Source: Streptococcus ovis DSM 16829 (GTDB taxonomy: Bacteria > Bacillota > Bacilli > Lactobacillales > Streptococcaceae). From it: a DNA stretch of 64,000 nucleotides. Below, piece after piece: positions 1 through 11,000 of this stretch (position 1 is the first letter of the stretch; every line of letters starts with the position of its first letter). The notes below the pieces were generated by a model that ran no database searches, was not told where the DNA came from, and saw nothing but the letters and a program-made list of their open reading frames with translations. Both the position numbers and the translations under genes were made by a program. The stretch spans positions 126,316 through 190,315 of the forward strand of contig NZ_KB904579.1 of NCBI RefSeq assembly GCF_000380125.1. The letters run 5' to 3'.

Positions 1-280
1 TTTTGTTGGTGGAGTGACATCTTTCAATGGGCGATGATGCTGGTACCCTGCATCCAGAACCTCGATATCCCCTGCTTTCGGTTTAGACTTAGGTCTGGAG
101 GTCTTCGCACCTTGCTTACTAGAAACACTACCTGAACCATTGGTGATGAGGTTTAAGCCAAAATCCATGGCTACTGATTTAAGGCTAGCTCCATTACCTG
201 TCACCAGAGAAGTACCTGTATCAATTGCGGTTTCAACGCCAGCCTCAACACCGACTCGTGCTACTTGGCGGACGGTTTGG
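1..280 (-). pseudogene. Orphan RHS pre-toxin segment (start-less, runs off left edge)
   Basis: This stretch is a nearly exact second copy of 2433-2712, the part of the large RHS gene that encodes residues about 2976-3069 just before the toxin tip. Only a few bases differ (around 168 and 203-213). The reading frame is open to the window edge but has no start: upstream in frame there is a stop at about 308-310, and homology to the RHS gene breaks abruptly at 280. This is the layout of an orphan RHS C-terminal cassette, in which a conserved segment precedes an alternative toxin domain and allows swapping by recombination. The alternative toxin would lie left of base 1, so it is inferred, not seen. 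It could also be a simple duplication remnant. Confidence 0.8.
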
Positions 281-317
281 CATCCATATCCATACCTATT
301 ATACTACAAACACTATA

Positions 318-353
318 AAAACACTCTCGAAGACAAATCTCCAAGAGTGTTTT
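318..353 (-). terminator. Probable terminator before the orphan RHS segment
   Basis: A 10-bp perfect stem (AAAACACTCT pairing with AGAGTGTTTT) with a 16-nt loop lies downstream of the small minus-strand genes. On the minus strand the stem is followed by a T-run. It separates the immunity-gene cluster from the orphan RHS segment. The long loop lowers certainty. Confidence 0.5.
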
Positions 354-473
354 GAATTACTTTATCAATTCTAAAACTATTCCTTTTTTCTAGTAGCAGG
401 AGCTTCTTAAACAAGTTATGACAATTATTAATTAAACCTGATTCTACCTGTTAACTACTTGTATAAACACCTC

Positions 474-803
474 CTACCCAACAAACAACTGATATATCTC
501 ATATTGACTAATTGGATTTATAACAATTTGAGAATCATTCTCTTTAGCAACTTTGTTAGATAAACGGTTCAGTCCTTCTCTAAATGGTACATCCAAGATT
601 ACAGTTTCATCTTTAGAATTGATAGCAAGTATACGAAACTCTATCACCTGTTTACCATCTACTTGATACAAATTTTCAGGATATTTAGGTAACAATATTT
701 TACTGTTTGAATCACGAATAGGAAATACTCCTAGAATTCCAGAACTACTCTCATAGAAAGCCGGTTCAATAGCAAGTGGTTTTTGAAATAATTTGTTAAA
801 CAT
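474..803 (-). CDS. Small protein of unknown function in the RHS immunity cluster
   Basis: The product is 109 residues with no signal peptide, no membrane segment and no motif that I recognise. Its ATG directly follows the TAA of the decayed PoNi-like gene, an arrangement typical of translational coupling. Lying downstream of an RHS toxin and its SUKH immunity gene, it may be another immunity or accessory protein, but that rests only on position. The roughly 110 bp after it (360-473) contain a short frame-broken coding remnant on the same strand ending at about 357, suggesting that the region has accumulated fragments of earlier cassettes. Confidence 0.55.
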   Translation of the reverse strand: MFNKLFQKPLAIEPAFYESSSGILGVFPIRDSNSKILLPKYPENLYQVDGKQVIEFRILAINSKDETVILDVPFREGLNRLSNKVAKENDSQIVINPISQYEIYQLFVG

Positions 804-1440
804 TTAACCTCCAAAATGCACTAAATCGTAAGGGTAATATTTCTTGTCTTTGAATGAATCATCAGGGATATTCAATACTTTTACCAACGCAGCGACTTCT
901 AACGCCCAATAACCGAAATATAACAGCTCTTTCTCTTTATCGTAACCATAGAAATAGCTACTTCTTTGACTTTTATACCAGTTTGATAACTGTTTTGAAA
1001 TGATAATTTCTCTCTCATAAGGCTTTTGATAGGGTTCTGCAACCCAAGGTCTAAATTGTTTAATATCTTTATAGCTACTAATATCAATCGCATCACCTTT
1101 ATTCATAAAAATATCAATAATTCCATGTGATACACCAAATTTATCAAGCAATCATAAAAATTCTTTGTCCTCAAATAAGTTGACATTTAGTAATACTGCT
1201 AAAGCTATAAACTGAAGAGTATTCATATCAATGATATCTGATAAGGCTTCTTTGAATGCAGGAATGGATTTTATATATTCTCCCCTTATAAAGTTCAAAT
1301 CCTCACCTTTAGAATATCTAGCTACTAGAATTTCGAAATTTATCGTAAAAATAGCATTCTTAATAGACCTTTTTAGTCAAATTATTTTGATTGATGTCCA
1401 TATTTACAGCTTGCTCCGGTATAAGTTTTAATTCTTTAAA
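804..1440 (-). pseudogene. Decayed PoNi-like (DUF1910/DUF1911) immunity gene
   Basis: The distal open part (804-1151) encodes a DUF1911-like C-terminus with the hallmark GYWALEVAALVKVL and the segment KKYYPYDLVHF. Translating upstream in the same frame continues the family pattern (NFEILVARYSKGEDLNFIRG, then a helix-rich stretch ending in FEDKEFL) but is interrupted by an in-frame TGA at 1152-1154. Further upstream, at about 1360, the frame is shifted and only a short degraded start remains. DUF1910/DUF1911 proteins (PoNi) neutralise PoNe-type DNase toxins. The copy is therefore read as a remnant from a toxin no longer present. A TTG at 1151 could start a 115-residue fragment, whose function is doubtful. 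Confidence 0.7.
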
Positions 1441-1528
1441 AAATGTATTTGTTTAGCTGCCATAATTAACATTCTAAAGACTTCAATAACTGAAATTAAT
1501 ATCGAATAAAAATACTGAATTTGATTTA

Positions 1529-1987
1529 TCACATATCCAACTCTCTGCTAACAATATCCAAAAGGAAATCACCAAAACTGTCATATACTACTTCACAATC
1601 ATTTCCTGCTGGCATAAATGATACAATTGTAGGTTCTCCATATAAATTCAACCTGTTATAATTAAAGCAAAATAGTTCTCCATTACCTAAGACATAGATT
1701 ATTACTAAGTATTTAGGAAGACCTATTTTCTCTCTTTCCACGAGTGTCAACCAGACTGAATCAGGTACACCAGAATTTAAAAAATCTTCTCTAAAAACAC
1801 CATAGATTTCTGATGAACCAAAATTACCAGCTCCAAAAGTGCTAATAAAATCACGATAATCTTTTGGATATTTTACGCCCAATGTTTCCTCTGCTAATTC
1901 TATAATATAACTAGGACATTTACCAAAACAATCCATCATATCTATATTCTTAATAATCAGCGACTTTGCACTTTCATAATTATTCAT
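1529..1987 (-). CDS. SUKH (SMI1/KNR4) family immunity protein
   Basis: The 152-residue cytoplasmic protein has the SUKH signature near residues 33-63: LGVKYPKDYRDFISTFGAG followed by an EIYGV strand. SUKH proteins are immunity partners of many polymorphic toxins, notably nucleases of the HNH/ENDO VII class. It begins 31 bp after the stop of the RHS gene, whose tip is an LHH nuclease of that class, so it is the obvious cognate antidote. Translation probably depends on the RHS transcript; no separate promoter was noted. Family assignment is firm; pairing is inferred from adjacency. Confidence 0.87.
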   Translation of the reverse strand: MNNYESAKSLIIKNIDMMDCFGKCPSYIIELAEETLGVKYPKDYRDFISTFGAGNFGSSEIYGVFREDFLNSGVPDSVWLTLVEREKIGLPKYLVIIYVLGNGELFCFNYNRLNLYGEPTIVSFMPAGNDCEVVYDSFGDFLLDIVSRELDM

Positions 1988-2018
1988 TCCTCATTCTCCT
2001 ATTATTTTTTAATTTCTA

Positions 2019-5000
2019 TTATGGAGCAAAGTCATTCACTCTATTCTTCCAATAACTCTTGCGCCACTTATCAAAATCTGAACGTTTTATACCCGATGGT
2101 AACTTACCTGTATTAATATGTATCGTGCGATAGTTTTTACTATGAAAAGATTGAGTAACTTCTGAAATTGTTCCATCATGTCTTTGAGTAACATGGTGTA
2201 AATTAATTGACTGCCCATCTGGTCCGATAGGCGCCAATCCTTTTTGCATCCGTTGAACATTTGTCCTACCAAGACCATCAACTAAATTTGGATCTATTAA
2301 ATCATCTCGTTGATATACCTTATTACCATTAAATTCTACATCTGTAGTCCAATATTTTCTATTTTGATTACTCTTCGGCGCTTCTAATCTTGGTGTATCA
2401 GCTCTTGGTCCATCTAACAATTTCTGTGAAGATTTTGTTGGTGGAGTGACATCTTTCAATGGGCGATGATGCTGGTACCCTGCATCCAGAACCTCGATAT
2501 CCCCTGCTTTCGGTTTAGACTTAGGTCTGGAGGTCTTCGCACCTTGCTTACTAGAAACACTACCTGAACCATTGGTGATGAGGTTTAAGCCAAAATCCAT
2601 AGCTACTGATTTAAGGCTAGCTCCATTACCTGTCGCAAGAGAAATGCCTGTATCAATTGCGGTTTCAACGCCAGCCTCAACACCGACTCGTGCTACTTGG
2701 CGGACGGTTTGGTTCGTAATATTTTGAGTAACGTTCGCCGCAACGCTTGCACCTGTGCCAAGTAACTGTCCACCAACAAAGCCTGTTACTGCTCCAAGGC
2801 CTGCTCCTTTAAGTGCAGAACCAGCTAGAGCCCAACCGCGCTGACCTGAGCTATAAGCATCATAACCTGAGATAATCGCTCCTGAAGCGGCTCCTCCAAT
2901 CGCCATCGCAATTGGAGCACCAAGGCCACCCGTGGCAACTGTAAGGGCAACACCGACACCGATAGCACCCGCTGTAACTGCAACCTTCTTCCAGTCAATT
3001 TTCTTGATCTTGTTTACGACTTGCTTCTTAATCCGTTTCGCAGTCTTGCAGACGTGGCGAATTGTTGCTTGAAGCGCCTTCCCCCAGTTGCGGAAGAGAT
3101 TTTTCCCTTCTCGAGTTTTAGGAGTGGATTTTAGACCTGTTGCTTGGCGGTATTCGTCACTAATCTTTTGTTTGCGACGTTGCTCAGCTTGGGCTCTAGC
3201 TTGAGCCTGTTGTTGCTGAGCATAGGCATGACTGCCTCCACCACCATAGTTCGAACCACCTCCATAACCACCTCCATATGCTGGAGAGGCGGAGTAGTAT
3301 GGAGAACTGTAGTTATTCCATTGCCGAGAAACCCAATTCGTCGCTTGACTAACCTTATTACCAACCCACGTAACCGCATGGTTAACGGCACTCTTCACAG
3401 CGTTCCAGGTATTATGAGCAACTTGTTTGACGGTATTCCAAGCCCGACTTGCAGCCTTCTTGACACCGTTCCAAGCTTTCTTGGCTCCTCTGACTAGTTT
3501 CTTCCAGAAGTGCCCGCTTGGGTCTGTGTAGTTGACTGGATTGTTATGAACATAGCTATAGAGATTCTGACTGAGTGGGTCTGATATTTGACCTTGGTAG
3601 CTGTCCTCGGTCAGGAAAGTCCCTGCACTACTATCATAGTATCTTGCTCGGAGATAGTCAAGTCCTGTGACATCACGAGCTTCACCGTTGTAGGCAAATG
3701 GGTTGCCTGTCTCGTCAGTGCTTTCTTTGGTTGAACCATAGAGATTGTAAGAGCTTGAAGCGACTGATTGACCATCCTGAACCAATCCTGTCACAGACCC
3801 TGCTTGGTTGGTCAGGTAATCATAACTCTTATCTGTCTGATTGTCAAGATAAGAACTTCTACCATGTCCGTAGGTGTAGGTCTCTTTAGCTTTCAGCTCA
3901 CGGTCATAGGTCTGGAGCACTTCGGTATGCTCTCGGTTGACATCGTTGACGTAGTTGCGCTCCTCGTAGTAATGGTAGGTGTCTTCCCTTGTGGTGTATG
4001 GGATGAGGACATCCTGCACCTGTGAAGCATAGGTCACATCCCCCTCACCTGGAAGATTCCCCAAATCTGGCGGATTAACCACTAAGCCTTCGTCGTTAGC
4101 TCTGTCCTTGGCTACTTTCTTATGGTAAGCAGTAGACACATCGTCAAAGATATCATGCCAGATAGTACCGACTGTCTGTGGAAGTGTTGAGAGAGCCTGC
4201 AGGACATTTTGACTGAAACCATACCAGAAGAGGGAGTTTTCCTCACCGTTTGGTGATGTATGTGGAGACTTCTTCTTCTCTTGGCGTTTGAAGAGTTGAT
4301 AAGTATGCTTTCCTTCTGCCCGACTAGCGGTGAACACACGATTATCATCGCCGTCATAGAGGGCAGCCATCAGAAGACCGTCCTTGTCCTTGACCGCAAG
4401 GAGGCGATTCTCCGTATCGTAGATATAATCTAGCTTCTCATCATTTTTCTTAGACGCAGTACGGTTGCCGTTTTTGTCGTAAGTATAGGTGGTGACGCCG
4501 TCCTTATTCTCCAATTTGGTCAGGCGGTTGTTGTCATCATAGCTGAAGGTCGTTTTTTCTTCCTTACCATCTTTGCTTTCTGTGCTGGTGAGTTTGTTCC
4601 CTGCTAAATCATAAGTGTAAGAGAGTTTAGATAGTTCTTTTCCTGCTTTGTCTGATACTGTCATGGTCTCCACTTGACCCAAGGTATCATAGGTATAAGC
4701 ATGAACTACGGTTTTACCATCTTGGTTAATGCTCTCCTTGGTGATATAGTTGCCATCGTCATACTCGTAGGCATAGCTAGAGATAAGTTTGTTTTTCTTA
4801 TCTACATGGCGAAGCTCCGTCACACGATGCGCCTTGTCGTAGGTCAAGAAGCTCCTCGTACCATCTGCACGCTTGACTTCTGTCATATCGCCTGCGTCAT
4901 TATAGGTATAGGTTGTCTTCTTCCCTTTAACATCTGTCACAGAAGTTAAACGATCCAGCTCATCATAGGTGTATGAAACGGTACGACTATCTGGGTAGGT

Positions 5001-8000
5001 CATCTTAGAAATGTTACCATAATCGTCATAGTCATACCGAATGAGGCTACCATCTCCTTGACGAACACCCGTGATTTCACCCTCTGCGTTGGTCTCGTAA
5101 GTGGTCGTACCTGTCAGGTCACTCATGGACACACGACGACCATCCGCATCATAGGTATAGAGGACTTGACCGTCTTCCTTCTTGGAGTAGTCTACTTTGA
5201 GGAGTTGATCGAGCTTGTTGTAGTCGTAGGTAATGGTTTTACCATCTGCCTTGGTAACTTCTTCAAGTTGGTTATCGATATTATAGGTATAAGTCTCCTT
5301 ATCCCCCATAGCAGTCATCCGTTCAACGACATTGGACAACTGGTCATATTTGTAGGTTGTGACCTTCCCATTGCCATTGGTAACGGAGGTGACATTCCCC
5401 ACGCTATCATAGGTGTAGCTAGAAGTTGAAGCCTTCTCGCCCGTACCTTGTGTAGCTGTCAGTAACTGATCCTCAAGGTCATAAGTATAACTTGTCACTC
5501 GCTGACTGCCTGAAAATACACTGGTCACATTACCATTGGCATCATAAGCCAAGGAAGCTGTTGCGCCTGCATCATCCATTACCTTCGTCACACGGTTATC
5601 GTGGTCATAGGTATACATGGTCAATTGGCCTGCAGTGTCGCTCTCGCTGGTTAAGCGGTTAAGAGCATCGTAGGTCCGCTTGGTGACTTGACCTAGAGGA
5701 TTTGTTTCTTCTAGGATATTGCCGTTCGGATCATAAGTGTAGGTTGTCTCACGTTTTCCATTGACGACTTGTTTAGTGGCCTGACCAACTGGATCATAGG
5801 TTGAGGTGATTTCACGACCTGTTGGCGATTTAACTGTCTTGAGTTGGTCAAGGGTCGTGTAATCAAAGCTAGTGGTTGCGCCTGACGGACGAGTCAACTT
5901 GGCAAGGTTTCCTGCCTCATCATAACTATAAGTAGTTTCAAGGTCAAGGGCATTCTTAGCTGTCAAGAGGCGCCCCACCTTATCATAGGTGTAGCTATTA
6001 CTTCTATCGGACTGATCCGTTTCCTTGGTCAGGTTACCAGCAACATCGTAGGTATAGCTCTTAGCCAAACCTTGTGGTCCAGTTTGCTTAGAAAGACGAC
6101 CGAGAGCATCGTAGCTGTAGGTATACTCTGCTTTGTTTGGAAGTGTCCGCTTGGTCACACGACCATAGAGGTCGTTAACATAGCTCGTGCTATGTCCGTT
6201 GGCATCCGTCTCCTTAGCCAAACTACCTGTCGCATCATAGGTATATGTCGTCTCGCCACCTGTAGGGCGTTTCATGCTTGCTAGACGGCTCAAACTATCG
6301 TAGGTAAAGGTAGTCGTATTGCCTTCTCCTGTAGTTTCCGTTAGGCGATTGCCTAGCGCATCATAGGTGAAGGTTTGCTTAGCACCTGTTGGAGCAAGGG
6401 TCTCTACCACACGTCCCAGTGGGTCATATTTGAAGGCTGTGGCCTGACCCTTTGGATCAGTATAAAGAACCAGTTGCTGATTGGCATCATAGCCGTAACT
6501 ACTTGAATGGCCATTGGCATCTGTCACCTTCGAAAGATTGCCCAAAACATCATACTCATAGGTGAGTTTGTTTCCTTCTGGGTCTGTTTCAGTTACAACA
6601 CGGCTCAAGGCATCATATTTGTACTTGGTTTCACGTTTCAGATGGTCAACTGTTTTAGTTAGATTGCCATTCTCATCGTAGTGGTAGGTTTTGGTCTTGC
6701 CTTCTTGATCCGTTGAGGTCTTGACATTGCCCATGACATCATAGGTAAAGGTTTCACTTGTACCATCCGCATATGCTACCTTGGTGAGTTGATTATCACT
6801 GTCATAGCTGTACTTGGTCACTTGACCCAGACTGTCCGTCAATGTGAGACGGTTCCCTGCTTTATCGTAGGTATACGACTCATTTAGGTCTTGGTTGTCT
6901 TTTTTCGTGAGAACACGGTCTGCCGCATCATAGGTATACTCAGTGATGAGACCACTTGAGTGACTTTGTTTAACGAGACGGTCTAGAGCATCGTATTCTT
7001 GCGTCACGGTTGAGCCATCTGGAAGGAGCACTTCTTTTAGTTGTGCTGTTGGGGTATAACTCATCTTGGTGGTATGACCATTGGCATCGACCACTGCAAT
7101 AGGATGACCTAAGGCATCATAGGTATAGCTAGTCTTCCCACCAAGAGCGTCTACTTCTTCTAGCAACTGCTCCATTTGGTTGTAGGCAAAGGTTGTTTTA
7201 TTGCCCAACCCATCTGTGACACTCGCGACTTGGTTTTGTCCTGTAAAGGTGCTAGAAGCTGTGTAGCCTGCGGCATCAGTGACACTATTTTGGTTACCGT
7301 TACCATCATAAGTGTAGCTGGTTCGATGACCAAGGGCATTGACAGTTGCTATAAGACGGCCTGCGGGGCTATACTCGTAAGTTGTCTCCTGACCCAAAGC
7401 ATCCTTCATGGACAGGATATTGCCCATTGCATCCAGTTTGTAGGTGACTTTTGTACCATCTGGATAAGTGATACTTGTGACATTGCCAGCCATATCATAG
7501 GTATAGCTTGTTTTCTTATCTTCCTTGGTCTCTGTTAGCTTATTTCCTACAGAATCGTAGGTATAAGAAACGGTTTGACCTGCTTCATCTATGTAAGATA
7601 AGACTCGCCCCATAACATCATAGGTAGTCTGTGTCTTCGTACCAATTGGATAGTTGACATCTGTTAAATTCCCAGAAGCGTCATAGGTATTCTCTGTTAC
7701 TTGACCAAGAGCATCCGTAATCGTCTTGACTGCTTGATTGCGGTCATCATAGGTTAGATGATTAGTATGACCTGCTTCATTTGTCCGAGTCAAGATACGT
7801 CCTAAGTCATCACGCTTGTAAGTGATGGTTTGACCAAGGGCATCTGTCTCTGTTACTAGACGACCTCTGCTATCGTAAGCATAGGTTGTGGTATTACCTT
7901 CTGCATCGGTGATGGTCAGCTGATTTCCGACACCGTCATAGGTATAGCTATAATTCCCGCCTTCACCATTTGAAGCTCGAATCTTATTCCCAAAGGCATC

Positions 8001-11000
8001 ATAACCAAAGGTAGTGGTATTGCCATTGCCTTCTGTCACACCAATGACTTGACCTGCTTTGTCAAAGGTTTGGGTTGTACCAACACCATCCGCATCCTTT
8101 TCACTGAGTTTACGACCTTCTGCATCGTAAGTGAATGTGGTTGTTCCGCCACGAGGATTGGTCACACTGGTTACTTGGTTGTGAGCGTTATAAACTAGCG
8201 TAGAGACACCACCAAGAGGATTGGTGATTTTAACGAGGTTTGCCCCGTCATAAGCAAAAGTAGTTTTCGCACCTGCCGCATCTGTTGTAGAAACAATCCG
8301 CCCTTGCTTATCGACTTCATAAGAGATGGTTGAACCATCTGCTAAAGTGGTTTCAACGAGATTCCCCTTCGCATCATAGCGGTTCTTGGTCTCCTCACCA
8401 CCAAAATCTGTCACAGATAAAAGGTGGTTCTGTTCATCATATGTTGAGGTTTTAACAGCTCCATCAAAGCGTGTTTCAGTGAGTACATTCCCGTTCTTAT
8501 CGTAGGTATAGCTAGTCGTTTGACCCAGCTCATTGGTCTCACTTGCTAGACGGTTTTCTTTGTCGTAAGTCTTAGAAATGCTAGTCCCATCTGGATAGGC
8601 AATGCCTGTCGTCCGATACTGATCATCATAGGTATAAATAGTCTGATTTCCATTGGCGTCTGTGGTAACTGTTTTCCCTTCACTATAAGCAAGCGTAGAG
8701 ATTGCTCCATTGCCATTCGTTTGCTTTACAACACGGCCTTGGTCATCGTATTCGTTTTGGATAACCTTTGTTCCATTACCATCATACCAAGCTGTCATGA
8801 GACCCTTATTATCATATTCATAACGAGTTGGATTTCCGGTTGCATCTGTGTATGTAATGAGGTTGCCGTTCTCATCATATTCGTATGATAGCGTCGAACC
8901 ATTTGGCACTTGGATAGAGCCAATATAACCAGCTTCATTGTAGGTTAGGGTGAACACTAAATCTGTTGGAGAAGTTATCTTCGTAAGCTGGAAATTCTCA
9001 TTGTAGTCAAACTGGGTTTTATTACCTTTTTCATCCGTTTGACTAGTCAATAGTCCGTGGAAGTCAAAGACCTTCTCTTGGTTATCTGTATCTGTAATAT
9101 GGTATTCTTTGACATCGTACTCTTCTGTCTTCTCACCACCAAAATCACCTTTTTGTTTTTTGACTGCTTTGACTTCAAGATTTAAATCATAACCAACAGG
9201 AGATTTGTAGTCATTTCCATCTTTTGTAAACTTAAGAATCGAGCCATCTGTACGAGTGTAGTACAGATTTTGGTCTTCGTCACTTGACAGCTGTTCATTG
9301 AAGGCAAAAGACCAGCCACGACCAAAGAGACTATTAATACCAGCAGCTTTAGAATTATAGAAGCGAGTAATTTCGAATTCATCATTCACATCACGAATCG
9401 TTACATCCGTACGATCGAGATAGAAGTTTCCAGTGTTGAGGTTAATCGGTTCAAAACCAAACTCACAGTGCAAGCCACGTCCCATCAGCAACATATCGAC
9501 ATCTTTTTTCGTGCCATCTGATAAGGCTGGTGGATTGTAAGGTTTGTTGGCATTCTTTTTTGGATTACGGATAAAGAGTGTGTTGTTCTTTACCACAAGC
9601 ATATCCTGAATGCGGTTATCAAAGGCAATTTGCTTGAGTGGTACACCATAGTATGCCGCAATCTTAGGGAGTGTATCATACTGTGTGACCTTATAAATCA
9701 AGAACGTCTCACTAGATTTTTTACCACTCGTTTGACTATCTTTCTTACTCTCTGCATCAATGGTGTATACCTTATTTAACTCAGGTTCAGTAAATGGCAC
9801 CTGGGTTTGCCAATTGGAGAGTTTATCTTTGTATTTCGTCGTCCCCTTCTCGAAAGCAGCATCAAATGGGCTACTATCTGGATATTTATAGGAAAAACTG
9901 GCAACACTTTGTCCTTTATAATTTTTAGAAGAATCACTAAGAGCATAGTCAACTTGTGCTCCTGGTGAAGTCAAACCATCCGCAAAAACACCTTGGAATT
10001 GAATTTGACCTTTCTTATCTGTTTTAACCATGGTACGCAGGTTGATGGTCGTATTTCCAATCGGATAATTGACATCTACTGGGTCAGGTACAGACCATTT
10101 GATGGTTAGACTTGGAGCTTTATCAGGGGTAAAGCCACCTTGGGCAACGTTATTCACATCGGCTTCAGTTGTATAAAAGCCCGCACCATAATCATCTTCT
10201 CGAGTAGCTTTAACCACTAAACCATAGTTAGGAGTCAGTCCCTGAACCCAATTATTGACCGTCTCTCGAATATCAAATTTATGAAATCCATTCCGTTGGG
10301 TACTGAAAGCATTTTGTCCAGCAATCTCATCCTCTAACTGTGAAGAGCTTAACCAATCAATTGCATTGATATCAAAATCTTGTTTGAGATAATATACACC
10401 AAATGTCGCATTGGCAGTCCCCAATCCATCAGAATATTGATATAAATTAAGACTAGCACTATCAATTCGAGCCTCTGAAGGAATATTCTTTTTAAAGTCA
10501 TAATTAACTTTAAAATACATGCGTGAACGACCAATGTCCCTCACTCCTGGCATTCCCATATTCGCAGCATCAATATACCCTACAAAACCATAGGCCAGAC
10601 CTTGAAAAGTTCCACGAACAGAGCTGGTTACAACATCTAAAATTTTCTCACGTGGGACTGTTACAGTAGGGTCAATGCGGACAGGGTACTGACGTTCTTT
10701 TGATGATAACCATTCTTTATTAGCGTCCACTGTCACTTCATATCCCTTGTCCGTCTTGCTCAAATCAAGACTTAGGGCAGTACTAGTTTCGCCTGCGTTA
10801 TCAACCATCATAGGAGCTGTAATCACAAAGAGAATCTTCGTCTGTCCTTTTTCACGAACAAGGATCTGATTGTCTTCTAGCGAAACATCATAGGATTCTG
10901 CATCCAAGCCATAGGTAAAGGTGTGCTTTCCTTCCCACTCTGCAAGGACTATCTCTTCTTTCACACCATTTGACTGGACTGTGTATTGAACATCTGTCTT

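Noticed and set aside
296-309. TATAAT on the minus strand directly before the orphan RHS segment, as a possible promoter
   Set aside because: No convincing -35 and no start codon in the RHS frame downstream; kept only as a curiosity.
140-355. Plus-strand open frame across the orphan RHS segment
   Set aside because: It is antisense to the pre-toxin coding frame, which is shared with the master copy in the RHS gene.
3500-9000. Regular repetition with about 60-70-bp spacing that could suggest a CRISPR array or tandem DNA repeats
   Set aside because: The periodicity comes from degenerate YD repeats in one continuous reading frame; there are no identical repeats or unique spacers.
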